Below, piece by piece: positions 19,115 to 28,654 of a DNA stretch of 64,000 nucleotides. Both the position numbers and the translations under genes were made by a program. The DNA lies in NCBI GenBank assembly GCA_016793115.1, contig JAEUIN010000074.1:1-64000 (forward strand). Direction: 5' to 3'. Every line of letters starts with the position of its first letter. The first letter of the stretch is position 1. The notes beneath the pieces are model-generated. The model searched no databases. It was not told the DNA's origin and saw nothing but the letters and a program-made list of their open reading frames with translations. This DNA comes from Planctomycetaceae bacterium (GTDB lineage Bacteria > Planctomycetota > Planctomycetia > Pirellulales > PNKZ01).

Positions 19115-19174
19115 TTTTTTCGCTTCCGCACAAGTCTCGAAGATTCGCCAATTCCTATTCTGGAGATTCGATCC

Positions 19175-20818
19175 ATGGCCGTCGCCCTTCGCAAACCGAA
19201 AGCCTCGAAACCCGCCGTCGATTCGGCACGCTATGTTGAACTCAGTAACTTGTTGACGGCCATCGGCAAGTCGCAAGCCGTGATCGAGTTCAATATGGAC
19301 GGCACGATCGTCACGGCCAACGCCAACTTCTGCGCCGCGGTCGGATATTCGTTGGAGGAAATCGTCGGTCGGCACCATGGTATGTTCGTGGAAGAGTCGT
19401 ATCGCAACAGTGCGGAATATCGCGACTTCTGGGCCCGGCTCAACCGCGGCGAAAATCTGCCCGGCGAATACAAGCGGGTCGGCAAGCACGGCAAGCAGAT
19501 CGTTATTCAAGCTTCTTACAACCCGATCGCCGACGCCTCCGGAAAGCTCGTGAAGGTCGTGAAGTTCGCCTCGGACGTCACCGATATGGCTCGCACGCGC
19601 GCCGAAGCGGCCCGCGTCAATTCGATGATGGAACAAGCGCCGTTCAACGTGATGTTCGCCGACCGCGAGTTCGTCATTCGCTACGCCAATCCGGCTTCGT
19701 TCAAGACGCTGAAGTCGCTGGAGTCGCTGTTGCCGATTAAGGCCGAACAACTGATCGGTCAATCGATCGACATTTTCCACCAACGTCCGGAACATCAGCG
19801 CAAACTATTGAGCGATCCTCGCAACCTGCCGCACCGCGCCCAGATCCAAGTCGGCCCGGAAACGCTCGACCTGCTCGTCAGCCCGATCGTCGACGAGTCG
19901 AAGCAATTCCTCGGCTCGATGGTCACTTGGGAAGTGATCACGCAGAAGCTGAAAATGGAACGCGATGTGCGGGAGAACGCCGAGCGCGAAAAGCAAAAGG
20001 CCGCGGAGATGGCCACGGTGCTCAACGCGGTGAACGCCAACGCCGCCACGCTCGCCGCTTCCGCCGAAGAACTCACCGCAGTGAGCTCGCAGATGTCGTC
20101 GAACGCCCAGGAGACGTCGGCCCAGGCCAACGTCGTCTCCGCCGCGGCGGAGCAAGTGAGCAAAAACGTTCAAACTGTGTCGACCGGCGTCGAAGAAATG
20201 AACGGCGCGATTCGTGAGATCGCGCAAAATGCCGCCGACTCGGCCCGCGTCGCTCGCCAAGCCGTGACGACCGCGGAAGCCGCGAATCAGTCGATCGGCA
20301 AGCTCGGTTCGAGCAGCCTCGAAATCGGCAAGGTCGTCAAGGTAATCACCTCGATCGCCGAGCAAACCAATCTGCTCGCTCTCAATGCGACGATCGAAGC
20401 CGCGCGGGCCGGCGAAGCGGGCAAGGGCTTCGCCGTCGTCGCCAACGAGGTGAAGGAACTCGCCAAGGAGACCGCGAAGGCGACGGAAGACATCAGCCTC
20501 AAGATCGAAGCGATCCAAGGCGACACTCGCGGAGCCGTCGATTCGATCCGTCAGATTAGCGACGTAATCGCGCAGATTAACGACATCGCCAATACCATCG
20601 CCGGAGCGGTGGAAGAGCAAACCGCGACGGCTGCGGAAATGAGCCGCAACGTCGGCGAGGCGGCGAAGGGAACGTCGGAGATTGCCCAAAACATCACCGC
20701 CGTCGCCCAGGCCGCGGAAAACACCAACCAAGGTGCGACCAACGCTCAGCACGCCGCGGCCGAACTGGCCCGCATGGCGGCCGAACTGCAACAACTGGGC
20801 GCCGCAACGAACGCCTAG
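19175..20818 (+). CDS. Soluble PAS-PAS methyl-accepting chemotaxis protein
   Basis: A 547-residue receptor with no membrane helix. Two PAS units lie in residues 25-260 ([17 protein letters not shown], and [21 protein letters not shown]). A signalling coiled coil carries the invariant hairpin tip [19 protein letters not shown]. No HAMP domain and no C-terminal NWETF-type tether for CheR. It should sense a cytoplasmic signal such as redox or a small ligand. A GGAG site precedes the ATG. Being the only receptor in the cluster suggests a dedicated array. Confidence 0.94.
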   Translation: MAVALRKPKASKPAVDSARYVELSNLLTAIGKSQAVIEFNMDGTIVTANANFCAAVGYSLEEIVGRHHGMFVEESYRNSAEYRDFWARLNRGENLPGEYKRVGKHGKQIVIQASYNPIADASGKLVKVVKFASDVTDMARTRAEAARVNSMMEQAPFNVMFADREFVIRYANPASFKTLKSLESLLPIKAEQLIGQSIDIFHQRPEHQRKLLSDPRNLPHRAQIQVGPETLDLLVSPIVDESKQFLGSMVTWEVITQKLKMERDVRENAEREKQKAAEMATVLNAVNANAATLAASAEELTAVSSQMSSNAQETSAQANVVSAAAEQVSKNVQTVSTGVEEMNGAIREIAQNAADSARVARQAVTTAEAANQSIGKLGSSSLEIGKVVKVITSIAEQTNLLALNATIEAARAGEAGKGFAVVANEVKELAKETAKATEDISLKIEAIQGDTRGAVDSIRQISDVIAQINDIANTIAGAVEEQTATAAEMSRNVGEAAKGTSEIAQNITAVAQAAENTNQGATNAQHAAAELARMAAELQQLGAATNA

Positions 20819-20967
20819 CCGATTGCGGCGGCGACGACGTGCGGCCGGCCGGAGTCTCTCTCACGTGCCGGGCCGTCGTCGCCGCGCTTATCGCCTCGCG
20901 GTCGATCGCACACGTTTCGCCGCGTCGGATTTCATCGTCTCCCAATTCATCGGAAGGTTCCGTCCCC

Positions 20968-21336
20968 ATGCGTGCGCTGATCGTCGACGACTCACGACCG
21001 ATACGAAGAATCGAGTCGGGTATCTTACAAGAACTCGGCTTCGAAACCACGACGGCCGACAACGGCAGGCAAGCGCTCGAGCAGCTTCGCTCCTCGACGC
21101 CGCCCGACGTCGTCCTCGTCGATTGGAATATGCCCGAGATGGACGGCCTCGAGTTCATCAAGGCGGTTCGTCGCGACTCGCGCTTCGCCAAGGTCGCCGT
21201 GCTCATGGTCACTACGGAAACCGAGCCGGAGCAGATGATGCGCGCTCTAAGCGCCGGCGCCGACGAATACCTAATGAAACCGTTTCAGAAAGAGAGCCTG
21301 ATCGACAAGCTTCGCCTCGTCGGAGTCGTAGCCTAA
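20968..21336 (+). CDS. cheY: CheY-type single-domain response regulator
   Basis: A 122-residue receiver with the pocket IVDDSRPIR, phospho-acceptor D52 in LVDWNMPEMDG, T in MVTTE and K in YLMKPF. GGAAGG precedes the ATG at 20968; the frame open to 20839 has no coding character. It ends one base before the cheB start, so the two are coupled. It is the likely output or phosphate sink of the adjoining CheA. Confidence 0.93.
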   Translation: MRALIVDDSRPIRRIESGILQELGFETTTADNGRQALEQLRSSTPPDVVLVDWNMPEMDGLEFIKAVRRDSRFAKVAVLMVTTETEPEQMMRALSAGADEYLMKPFQKESLIDKLRLVGVVA

Positions 21337-21337
21337 C

Positions 21338-22441
21338 ATGCGGAAGATTCGCGTGCTCGTCGTCGACGATTCCATCGTCATCAGGCGACTTTTGAGCGAC
21401 ATTCTCGGCGCCGATCCCGAGATCGAACTCGCCGGAGTCGCGCAAAACGGCCGGATCGCGCTGGCCAAATTGCCGCAGATCAATCCCGACGTCGTCACGC
21501 TCGACATCGAAATGCCTGAACTCGACGGCCTACGCACTCTCACTGAGCTGCGCAAGAGCTATCCGAAGCTGCCGGTCATCATGTTCAGCACGCTCACCGA
21601 ACGCGGTGCGGTGGCGACGCTCGATGCGCTGTCGTTTGGCGCGTCCGACTACGTGACGAAGCCCGCCAACGTCGGCAGCGTCGCGGCGGCGATGCAAAGC
21701 GTGCGCGAACAATTAATCCCGAAGATCAAGGCCCTCTTTGCGGCCGCGAACCCGGAAGCGGTGCGCGTCACCCCGCGTCCCGCCGTCGTCCCGCGTCCGC
21801 CCGCGGCGTTCGTTGTGCCGCAGCGTTGCGACATCGTCGCGATCGGCTCCTCGACCGGCGGGCCGCAGGCGCTGACCGCCGTCCTGCGACAATTGCCCGC
21901 TGAATTTCCGATTCCGATCGTCATCGTGCAGCACATGCCGCCGGTGTTCACGCAGCATTTGGCGAATCGCCTCAATCAAGAGTGCGCCATAGCGGTGCGC
22001 GAGGCGACCGAGGGCGCTCTTGTGGAACCCGGTAAAGCCTTGCTCGCGCCGGGCGACTACCACATGGAACTCACGCGACGCGGCACATCCGTAGTTGCTC
22101 ACCTGCAACAGGGGCCGCCGGAAAACTCTTGCCGGCCGGCCGTCGACGTGTTGTTCCGTTCGGCGGCGCAGCTCTACGGCAAGCACTGTCAGGGCGTGGT
22201 GCTGACCGGCATGGGGCAAGACGGTTTGCGCGGCGCGGAGCGGATCGTCGATGCCGGCGGGTCGGTCGTCGCTCAAGACGCCGCGACGTCCGTCGTTTGG
22301 GGAATGCCCCGCGCGGTCGCCGAAGCCGGCTTAGCGCGGCAAACGTTGCCCTTGGCCGCAATCGCCCCCGAATTGCTGCGCTTCGTAGCCTGGGGACGTC
22401 GTTCTATCGTTAACAGCGGAGTCGTGAAATGTCCGTCATGA
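21338..22441 (+). CDS. cheB: Chemoreceptor glutamate methylesterase/deamidase CheB
   Basis: A 367-residue enzyme. The N-terminal receiver has VLVVDDSIVIRR, D in TLDIEMPELDG and K in YVTKPA. The C-terminal esterase has the catalytic serine in AIGSSTGGPQAL, histidine in VQHMPPVFT and aspartate in TGMGQDG. It removes methyl groups from receptor glutamates when phosphorylated by CheA. Its ATG directly follows the cheY stop, and its end overlaps the cheR start. Confidence 0.95.
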   Translation: MRKIRVLVVDDSIVIRRLLSDILGADPEIELAGVAQNGRIALAKLPQINPDVVTLDIEMPELDGLRTLTELRKSYPKLPVIMFSTLTERGAVATLDALSFGASDYVTKPANVGSVAAAMQSVREQLIPKIKALFAAANPEAVRVTPRPAVVPRPPAAFVVPQRCDIVAIGSSTGGPQALTAVLRQLPAEFPIPIVIVQHMPPVFTQHLANRLNQECAIAVREATEGALVEPGKALLAPGDYHMELTRRGTSVVAHLQQGPPENSCRPAVDVLFRSAAQLYGKHCQGVVLTGMGQDGLRGAERIVDAGGSVVAQDAATSVVWGMPRAVAEAGLARQTLPLAAIAPELLRFVAWGRRSIVNSGVVKCPS

Positions 22442-23256
22442 CGCTCTCGACCGATGCGGTTTCGTACGTGTGTACGCTCGTGCGCTCGCGCTCCGCCATC
22501 GAACTCGATGCGGCGAAGTCTTATCTCATCGAGGCCCGGCTTAGCGGCGTGGCGCGCCGCCACGGGCTGTCGTCGACCTCGGAACTCGTCGCCCAATTGC
22601 GAACCAAGACCGACTTGGAACTGCAGCGGCAGGTCGTCGAAGCCATGACGACCAATGAAACGAGCTTCTTTCGCGACAATCATCCGTTCGAAGCGCTGCG
22701 CAAAACGCTCGTGCCGCAATTTCTCACGGCCCGCGGAGCTGCGAAGTCGCTGAATATTTGGTCGGCCGCGTGCTCGACCGGCCAAGAGGCTTATTCCTGT
22801 GCGATGCTGCTGCGCGAAAGCTTTCCGCAGTTGCTGAATTGGAAAGTGCAAATTCTCGGTACCGATTTGTCGGACGACGTGCTAGCGAAGGCCCGCGCCG
22901 GCCGTTTCTCGCAGATCGAGATGAATCGCGGCCTCCCCGCGACGCTGCTGACGAAGTATTTCAGCCGGCAAGGACTCGAATGGGAATTGCGGCCGGAACT
23001 GCGGGCGTTGGCGAGTTTCCGCAAATTGAACCTAATCGAGAACTGGGGACCGATGCCGACGATGGACATCGTGTTCTTGCGCAACGTGCTGATCTACTTC
23101 TCGCCGGAAACGAAGAAGCAGATTCTGGAAAAGGTGCGTAAGGTCATGGCGCCCGACGGCGTGCTTTTTCTCGGAGCGGCGGAGACCACGCTCGGACTCG
23201 ACGCCGCCTTTCAACGCGTACAGGTCGAAAACAGCGTTTACTACAAACTGACGTAA
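22429..23256 (+). CDS. cheR: Chemoreceptor methyltransferase CheR
   Basis: A 275-residue SAM-dependent methyltransferase. The N-terminal helical domain includes VVEAMTTNETSFFRDNHPFE; the SAM site is SAACSTGQEAYSCAM, followed by ILGTDLSDDVLAKA and DIVFLRNVLIYFSPETK. No TPR extension. The ATG at 22429 has GGAG 7 bases upstream and overlaps cheB by 13 bases. A second ATG at 22438 would give a classic ATGA overlap, but its spacing to GGAG is poor. Acts with CheB for receptor adaptation. Confidence 0.95.
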   Translation: MSVMTLSTDAVSYVCTLVRSRSAIELDAAKSYLIEARLSGVARRHGLSSTSELVAQLRTKTDLELQRQVVEAMTTNETSFFRDNHPFEALRKTLVPQFLTARGAAKSLNIWSAACSTGQEAYSCAMLLRESFPQLLNWKVQILGTDLSDDVLAKARAGRFSQIEMNRGLPATLLTKYFSRQGLEWELRPELRALASFRKLNLIENWGPMPTMDIVFLRNVLIYFSPETKKQILEKVRKVMAPDGVLFLGAAETTLGLDAAFQRVQVENSVYYKLT

Positions 23257-23277
23257 CAGCTTGGGAGCTATCCGATC

Positions 23278-23754
23278 ATGGAACTCGACCTCAAATCCGT
23301 ACTCGAACAAATTGTGCAGGGCATCGCCTCGACGATGCTCGACATGCAGATGTTCGCCGCCGACGCGGAGCACACGTCGAGCGATGGGGACGTGGCCGCG
23401 ACCGTGCAGATCGCCGGCGAATGGACCGGCGGCGTCCTGTTGCGACTTTCCGGCGACTTCGCCTGCGCCGCCGCGTCGGCGATGTTGCAAATCGACTCGG
23501 CGGACGTCACGGCGGAAGATTGCCGCGATGCCGCCGGGGAACTCTCCAACATGGTCGGCGGCAATCTCAAGAGCCTGCTCCCCGGCCCGTCGTTTCTGTC
23601 GCTGCCGACGGTCGTCGCCGGCCATGACTATCAATTGCTGGTTCACGACGCCGTCACGGTCGACCAAGTCGTGATGGTCGGCGAGCACGGCACACTCCTA
23701 GTGCAGGTTTACGCGCCGGTCGAAGCGGCGGCGAGCGCTGCGACCGGCGCTTAG
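23278..23754 (+). CDS. cheX: CheX-type CheY-P phosphatase
   Basis: A 158-residue protein of the CheC/CheX/FliY class. One signature helix, residues 84-100, carries E88 and N91 in AGELSNMVGGNLKSLL, the two residues that position water for dephosphorylating CheY. One copy of the motif, as in CheX, rather than two as in CheC. It closes the chemosensory operon, 21 bases after cheR, and offers the phosphate-removal step needed in a cluster lacking CheZ. Its stop overlaps the convergent rhodanese gene's stop by four bases. Confidence 0.85.
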   Translation: MELDLKSVLEQIVQGIASTMLDMQMFAADAEHTSSDGDVAATVQIAGEWTGGVLLRLSGDFACAAASAMLQIDSADVTAEDCRDAAGELSNMVGGNLKSLLPGPSFLSLPTVVAGHDYQLLVHDAVTVDQVVMVGEHGTLLVQVYAPVEAAASAATGA

Positions 23755-24311
23755 TGCGACGCGGCCGTTTTCGTCGCGCAGGAAACGTTTACTTGGTTCC
23801 ACGGCATCCGGGCCAGGATCATGGCCATGCCGCAGGTGTCCGTCACGCCGGCAAAGATCAAACCTGCGCCGACAAACGCCGACAGGCCGACGAAATAGGG
23901 GTGGACCGCGTAGCTTAGAACGACGCCGAGCAACACCAGCGAGCCGGCCGCGATGCGGACTTGGCGTTCCAGCGAGATCGCCTTCTTACCGCGCACCAAC
24001 GCCATGCCCGCCGCCTCGCAAGCGAGCGTGCCCCCCTCGACGTTGACTACGTCGGTCCAACCGGCGGCGGCGAGCTTTTCGCAGGCTTGCTTGCCGCGAC
24101 CACCTTTTTGACACACGACGTAGAGCGGTTTGCCGGTTGCGGGAATCTCGCTGCGCAGCGCCGCGGGGTCGAGCCGATCGAGCGGCACATTGCGGGCGAT
24201 GCCTACATGCATTTCGCGAAACTCGGTCGGCGTGCGGACGTCGATCAAGTCGATCGCTTCGCCTTGAGCGAGCAATTGTTTGAGTTGTTCGGCGGTGATC
24301 GTGGCGGGCAT
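23751..24311 (-). CDS. Rhodanese domain fused to a DUF2892 membrane segment (YgaP-like)
   Basis: A 186-residue protein. Rhodanese domain in residues 1-110: IDVRTPTEFREMHVGIARNVP and the active-site cysteine C67 in VVCQKGGRGKQA. Then two membrane helices forming DUF2892 (IAAGSLVLLGVVLSYAVHPYF and the following helix before MAMILARMPWN). This is the build of E. coli YgaP, a membrane sulfurtransferase. It lies 27 bases downstream of the ArsR-type gene, repeating the YgaV-YgaP pairing, so sulfane-sulfur handling under control of that regulator is likely. Confidence 0.9.
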   Translation of the reverse strand: MPATITAEQLKQLLAQGEAIDLIDVRTPTEFREMHVGIARNVPLDRLDPAALRSEIPATGKPLYVVCQKGGRGKQACEKLAAAGWTDVVNVEGGTLACEAAGMALVRGKKAISLERQVRIAAGSLVLLGVVLSYAVHPYFVGLSAFVGAGLIFAGVTDTCGMAMILARMPWNQVNVSCATKTAASH

Positions 24312-24338
24312 CGCAGGGCCTCCTGGCGGCGCAGTTTC

Positions 24339-24698
24339 TTAAGCTCTGGGTTTTCCGGGGATGTGCGGCTTCGATGATTGTTTGCCTGTGCCAAATCTCG
24401 CTTCGACGCAAGCCATAATGTCGGCCAGATGCGGTTCGGCGACGACGTAAAAGGCGCGGCGACCCTCTTTCTCGCAGGCGAGAAACCTGCAGCGTTGCAG
24501 CAGTCGCAGATGTTCCGAAGCCATGTGGCTGGGAATCTCGCACGCTTCCGCCAACTCGCCGACCGTGTAGCGCCCGCCCAGCAGCATCTGCACGATTCGC
24601 AACCGATGCGGATGGGCCAATGCCCGCAAGCACTCAGCGGCCTGTTCCAGCGCGTCAGGCGGCAGCAGTTTCGACTTGGTACGAACGGGGATGGGCAT
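24339..24698 (-). CDS. ArsR-family regulator next to rhodanese (YgaV/BigR-like context)
   Basis: A 119-residue winged-helix repressor: LRALAHPHRLRIVQMLLGG, YTVGELAEACEIPSHMASEHLRLLQR and the wing CEKEGRRAFYVV. It lacks the ELCVCDL metal box of arsenic sensors. Cysteines are at 23, 53, 70, 75 and 97. In BigR-type sulfide sensors one redox cysteine is expected in helix 2, and here that place is Gln (IVQMLL); C97 in DIMACVEARF could be the second. So a thiol switch is possible but would use a different partner. A candidate operator lies just upstream. Confidence 0.87.
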   Translation of the reverse strand: MPIPVRTKSKLLPPDALEQAAECLRALAHPHRLRIVQMLLGGRYTVGELAEACEIPSHMASEHLRLLQRCRFLACEKEGRRAFYVVAEPHLADIMACVEARFGTGKQSSKPHIPGKPRA

Positions 24699-24716
24699 AA
24701 TTGGGCTCTGTGTTCA

Positions 24717-24732
24717 AATATATCGGGATATT
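24717..24732. promoter_or_regulatory. Candidate ArsR-type operator palindrome
   Basis: AATAT (24717-24721) and ATATT (24728-24732) form a perfect inverted repeat with a six-base spacer, about 20 bases upstream of the ArsR-type start codon, in an AT-rich island within GC-rich DNA. AT-rich dyads are the known targets of BigR/YgaV-like repressors; autoregulation is inferred. Confidence 0.4.
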
Positions 24733-24812
24733 ACGACACGACAATTAGAATAATGCGGACGCGAATGCCTTTTTTCAACAGCGTGCCGGAAAGTCCGGTG
24801 CCGAAATCGAAA

Positions 24813-24829
24813 GCCGCGGAATCCGCGGC
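24813..24829 (-). terminator. Hairpin downstream of the PVC cytochrome gene
   Basis: GCCGCGGA and TCCGCGGC form a perfect inverted repeat around one base. It lies about 90 bases after the stop of the minus-strand PVC gene and is followed on that strand by a T-rich but interrupted run. A weak terminator candidate. Confidence 0.4.
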
Positions 24830-24915
24830 CTTGTATTTTGTCCGGTCAAGACGCTCGGAATCTTTGATTTGTCGGCATCCGCCTCAACGCCCGAAGTCTC
24901 AATCGCTCGGCCGGA

Positions 24916-27900
24916 CTACTGCGGGGCCTGGCCGTGCTGCTCTTCTTGCTTGGCCAGCCAATCCAGGTAGTCGAGCAGCGAGGCGAGGTCGACGAGCGTC
25001 AGGTCTTTCGCCAACCCCTCGGGCATGACCGACACGGCGACCTTCTCTCGCTCTTCGATTTCCTTCTTGGCGATTACGAGTTCTTGGCCGGTCCCGTCGC
25101 GAATCGTCACCTTATCGGCCGCTTCCTGCGTAACAAATCCGGTGCGTGTGAGTCCGCTGTCGAGCGTGAATACGTTGGTCGCGAAGCCTTGCGCCAGTTG
25201 CTTGCTCGGCGACAGAATCGCTTCGGCCAACTGCTCGCGGCGATACGTCTTGGCGATGTTTCCTAGGAACGGCCCGCGGACCGGATCGTCGGCCCGCACG
25301 GTGTGGCAATTCGCGCATTTCAACTGCGTGAAGAGTTGTTCGCCGCGCCACGGTTCGCCGCGGAGTTTCTTCATGCTCTCGACGACTTCGGGCACGGCCG
25401 TGCCGGCCACTTTCGGCCCGCTCGTGTCGAGCACTTCCCGAATTCGCTTCGGATCGAGCCGCATTCGCTTGAGCGTTTCGGCGGCGAACTTCGCGGTGGG
25501 CGAGTCCTGGGTTTCGGCGTCGTCGGCAATCCGCACGGCGAGGGAGCGATCGTCGGCGAATTCGCTTGCGGCGATCAAGCGGCGACGTCCGTCCGGCGTT
25601 TTCCAGGCGGCGTCGATCGTCTCGCGCGCCGTTTGTTTCACCGCCGGTGCGGTGCCGGCCCCGAAGGCGAAGCGAATGACGACGCCGTCGGCCCACTTCG
25701 CCGCGGCGTCTCGGCTATCCTTCGCGGCGGCGAAGAAGAGCGGGGCATGACGATCGAATTGCGGCGCGAGGAAGAAGTTGCGCTTCACGCGCGAGTAGAC
25801 TTCCCGCTCCGCGTCCGTGCTCTGAAACTGCGGTAACCGTTTTAGTATCGTCGCCGCGGCTTGCTCGTCGTCGAGCTTCAACAACGAACGGATCGCGAGG
25901 AGTTCCGTCATCCGATCGGCCGCCGAGCTGTTCGCGGCCTTCAACAATAGGTCGCGGGCCGCCGGCGGCACTTTCTCTTCGCGATCGAGATAAAGCACCA
26001 ACGACGGCACGACCTGAGGATCGGCCTCGGCCAACTCGATCAAGCGGCCGACGACGTCGCCGAGCTGAATCCGATGTCGCGCCAATTCACGGCCGAGCAC
26101 GATCGCCTCCGCGGCATCGGCCTGCTTCAGCACACTATCCAGCAGCGCGGCAATCCGCGGCGTCTCGCTCCACGGCTCCGGCTGGTAAAACGGGCCGCGC
26201 GTGTCGGGTCGCGTACCCCACGAGTCGCCTTTCCAAGTTCCTTCTACGAAATGCAGGCGGCAGAGGGCCGTGATCAGTTGGGTGCGTCGCACGGGCGTTG
26301 TTTCGCGCGTCAAGCGTTCGCTGAAGCCGCTGACGACACGAGCTTCGGGAATCCGGACTAAGGCTTGGATCGCGGCGGCCCGATGAATCGTCGAGGCGCC
26401 GGCGTCGTCGAGCACGGCTAAGCAAGCATCGACGGCTTTTAGTTTGGCGAGCATAGCGACGGCGATATGACGCACGATCGGATCGTCGTCGTTGAGGCGC
26501 GCGGCGAGAGATCCGGCGACCGACGAATCGCCGATGCGCCCCACTGCGCGCACGGCCTCGCGACGTGTGCGGGCATCCGATGCGGCGAGCAGAGGAATCA
26601 TCGGCCTGGGATCGACGTACTGGAGCCGCCGATCGTCGTCGGTAAGCGCACGAATCGCCCATGCCGCGAGCCGGTGATCGCGGAGCAGGGGCGAGAGCGA
26701 GTTGCGGTTGCGTTCGTCGGCCGACTGGGCGAAAGCGAACAGCGACGCGACTCGCCCGGCTAACGAAACGCGTTCGTCGCCGGCCAAACGGAGCAGTTTG
26801 TTAAGTTCGACTTGGCCGCGGCGGCGGATCAGTTCACGTTGTGCGGCCAATCGGCGACGGTGGGAATCGGACTTCAGCTCCGTGAGCAATACATCCTCAG
26901 TCGCCTGCAAGTAGTTCGGAAGCGCGGCAGGCTTCAATCCTTTCGGCTGCACACGGAGGATGTACCCGCAATTCGGGCCGGCTGTGAAGCCGCCGTCGCG
27001 CCAACTGCCAAGATAGGCGTGGCCGTGCGCATCAACGTCAAGATCGGTCGGTCGGGTGTAGCGAGCGAATTCCGCCGGCGGGTTTGGTTCGATGAACGTC
27101 GCCCCCTGTTCGACGACGGTATGGGCGCCGATCGATTCACGTCCCCAATCCACCGTGTACGGTCGCTTATTCCACGAGGCCGGCCACGATGGTTCGTCGA
27201 TCCAACACGCTCCGGTCCCGGAACCGCCGCCGTAGTCGGCCAGCGGCGCGACGATTTCGTCGGCGAAGTTTTTAAACATCCGCGGATAGCCGTGGTCGTC
27301 GTCGCCGGTGAAGTGATGGAAGCGAATGTTCCAGCCGCCGCCGTCGTTAGTATTGTCGCGCGCGAAGCCGTCGAGCAGCGGGCTCATGGCAACTTCGAGA
27401 ATGTTGCGCGTGCCGAACGAGTAAAGCTCCAAGCCGGTACCGTCGGGCCGCATGCGCACGACTCCGCCGCCGCGACATTGGAGCTTCCGTCCGTCGGTTC
27501 CTTCCGCCTCCAGGAAACCGAAGTCGCCGATTGCGGCATAAAGCCAACCATCAATACCGAGTTCTAAACCGTTCGAGCCATGGTCGGCCGGCCGATCTTT
27601 GAACGTCCAGCCGATGTTTTTGACGATGATTTTGGATTCATCGGCGACCCCATCGCCGTCGTGATCGGTGTAAGCGGTGATGTGCGGCGGGTGCAGAAGA
27701 TAAATGGTGTCGCCGTCGACGACGAGCCCCCGCGGCGAATCGACGTCGTCGACGAACAGCTTGGCCTCGTCGGCATGGCCGTCGCCGTCGCGATCGCGCA
27801 GTCGCACGATGCGTCCTTGCTTTGCCTTGCGCCCGAGCGAACCGTTGCGGTCGCTCGACACGTAGAGCGTGCCGTCGGGCGCGGCGGCGACAAACACGGG

Positions 27901-28539
27901 GCAATCCACGGTGGGCGGCGCGGCGTAGAGCGTCGCTTCAAACTCGTCGGGAATCTTGAGCGTCTTGAGAATCGCCGCTTCTTCGGCCGGATCGACGCCG
28001 ACGGGAATCGCCGGAGCTTTGACCGGCCGGGGCAGGGGGCCGTCGCCGAAGAGTTGCAACTCGCGGACGCTCGGCCAGTGGTTGCCGAGGTGCGTGAGCC
28101 GCAGATAGCGGACGCCCGCTTGATCGAACTTCAGCTCTTCACGACCCGGCCGCGGTTCGCGGGCGGCGTCGACCAGCGGTTGCCAGGTCTTGCCGTCGGC
28201 CGACGCCTCGAGTCGATAGAGATACTTGCGATCGGGGAACTCCCACACGAGGCGGCACGCGCTAAAGCGTCGCGGCTCGCTGAACTCCAATTGCAGCCAA
28301 TGGCCGGGCTGAGCGTTGTCGCCGGCCCAGCGCGTTTTTTCGTCGCCGTCGACCGCCTCGCGCGGCGAACGCTCCGGCTGTTCGGCCGACGAGGTAACAA
28401 GCGCCGCCGGTGTCAAGTCAATCGGGTCCGCACCGGCGCGGCAGGGAAACGCGAACGAAAGTATCGTCGTGAGGCAGGCGAGCGAAAACGACGCCGCATG
28501 GGGTCGTCGACAAACGAGAATCTCCAGACAAAACGACAT
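24916..28539 (-). CDS. PVC-type haem-binding propeller/HEAT protein with F5/8-type domain
   Basis: A 1207-residue secreted protein. Signal peptide (ending FPCRAGADP), then a discoidin-like (F5/8 C) domain around residues 40-180 (AVDGDEKTRWAGDN, LQLEFSEPRRF). Next a PVC-type beta-propeller with calcium-like loops (DRDGDGHADE, DHDGDGVADE, GSNGLELGIDGWLYAAIGD), then HEAT repeats, and a C-terminal cytochrome c with CANCH followed by AEAILSPSKQLAQGFATNVF. This is the standard planctomycete layout of unknown substrate, probably redox-linked sugar or polymer breakdown. The frame is open to 28602, but GGGGGAAG stands just before the ATG at 28539, which also starts the signal peptide. Confidence 0.93.
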   Translation of the reverse strand: MSFCLEILVCRRPHAASFSLACLTTILSFAFPCRAGADPIDLTPAALVTSSAEQPERSPREAVDGDEKTRWAGDNAQPGHWLQLEFSEPRRFSACRLVWEFPDRKYLYRLEASADGKTWQPLVDAAREPRPGREELKFDQAGVRYLRLTHLGNHWPSVRELQLFGDGPLPRPVKAPAIPVGVDPAEEAAILKTLKIPDEFEATLYAAPPTVDCPVFVAAAPDGTLYVSSDRNGSLGRKAKQGRIVRLRDRDGDGHADEAKLFVDDVDSPRGLVVDGDTIYLLHPPHITAYTDHDGDGVADESKIIVKNIGWTFKDRPADHGSNGLELGIDGWLYAAIGDFGFLEAEGTDGRKLQCRGGGVVRMRPDGTGLELYSFGTRNILEVAMSPLLDGFARDNTNDGGGWNIRFHHFTGDDDHGYPRMFKNFADEIVAPLADYGGGSGTGACWIDEPSWPASWNKRPYTVDWGRESIGAHTVVEQGATFIEPNPPAEFARYTRPTDLDVDAHGHAYLGSWRDGGFTAGPNCGYILRVQPKGLKPAALPNYLQATEDVLLTELKSDSHRRRLAAQRELIRRRGQVELNKLLRLAGDERVSLAGRVASLFAFAQSADERNRNSLSPLLRDHRLAAWAIRALTDDDRRLQYVDPRPMIPLLAASDARTRREAVRAVGRIGDSSVAGSLAARLNDDDPIVRHIAVAMLAKLKAVDACLAVLDDAGASTIHRAAAIQALVRIPEARVVSGFSERLTRETTPVRRTQLITALCRLHFVEGTWKGDSWGTRPDTRGPFYQPEPWSETPRIAALLDSVLKQADAAEAIVLGRELARHRIQLGDVVGRLIELAEADPQVVPSLVLYLDREEKVPPAARDLLLKAANSSAADRMTELLAIRSLLKLDDEQAAATILKRLPQFQSTDAEREVYSRVKRNFFLAPQFDRHAPLFFAAAKDSRDAAAKWADGVVIRFAFGAGTAPAVKQTARETIDAAWKTPDGRRRLIAASEFADDRSLAVRIADDAETQDSPTAKFAAETLKRMRLDPKRIREVLDTSGPKVAGTAVPEVVESMKKLRGEPWRGEQLFTQLKCANCHTVRADDPVRGPFLGNIAKTYRREQLAEAILSPSKQLAQGFATNVFTLDSGLTRTGFVTQEAADKVTIRDGTGQELVIAKKEIEEREKVAVSVMPEGLAKDLTLVDLASLLDYLDWLAKQEEQHGQAPQ

Positions 28540-28654
28540 GCTTCCCCCAAACGTTCGGTCGGCAAAGTACGACGGAAAATGCCATTGAAGCATGCCGCCC
28601 ACGGTAACGCCATCGCTTCGGGCGACGACCGCGAAGCGGGCCCGGAGCCTTGGT

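Noticed and set aside
19805..20794. Minus-strand 329-codon frame opposite the chemoreceptor
   Set aside because: Gly/Arg/Leu-rich shadow of the Ala-rich receptor coiled coil; no ribosome site or domain.
24769..24778. T-run near 24770 as a terminator
   Set aside because: No stable stem directly precedes it on either strand.
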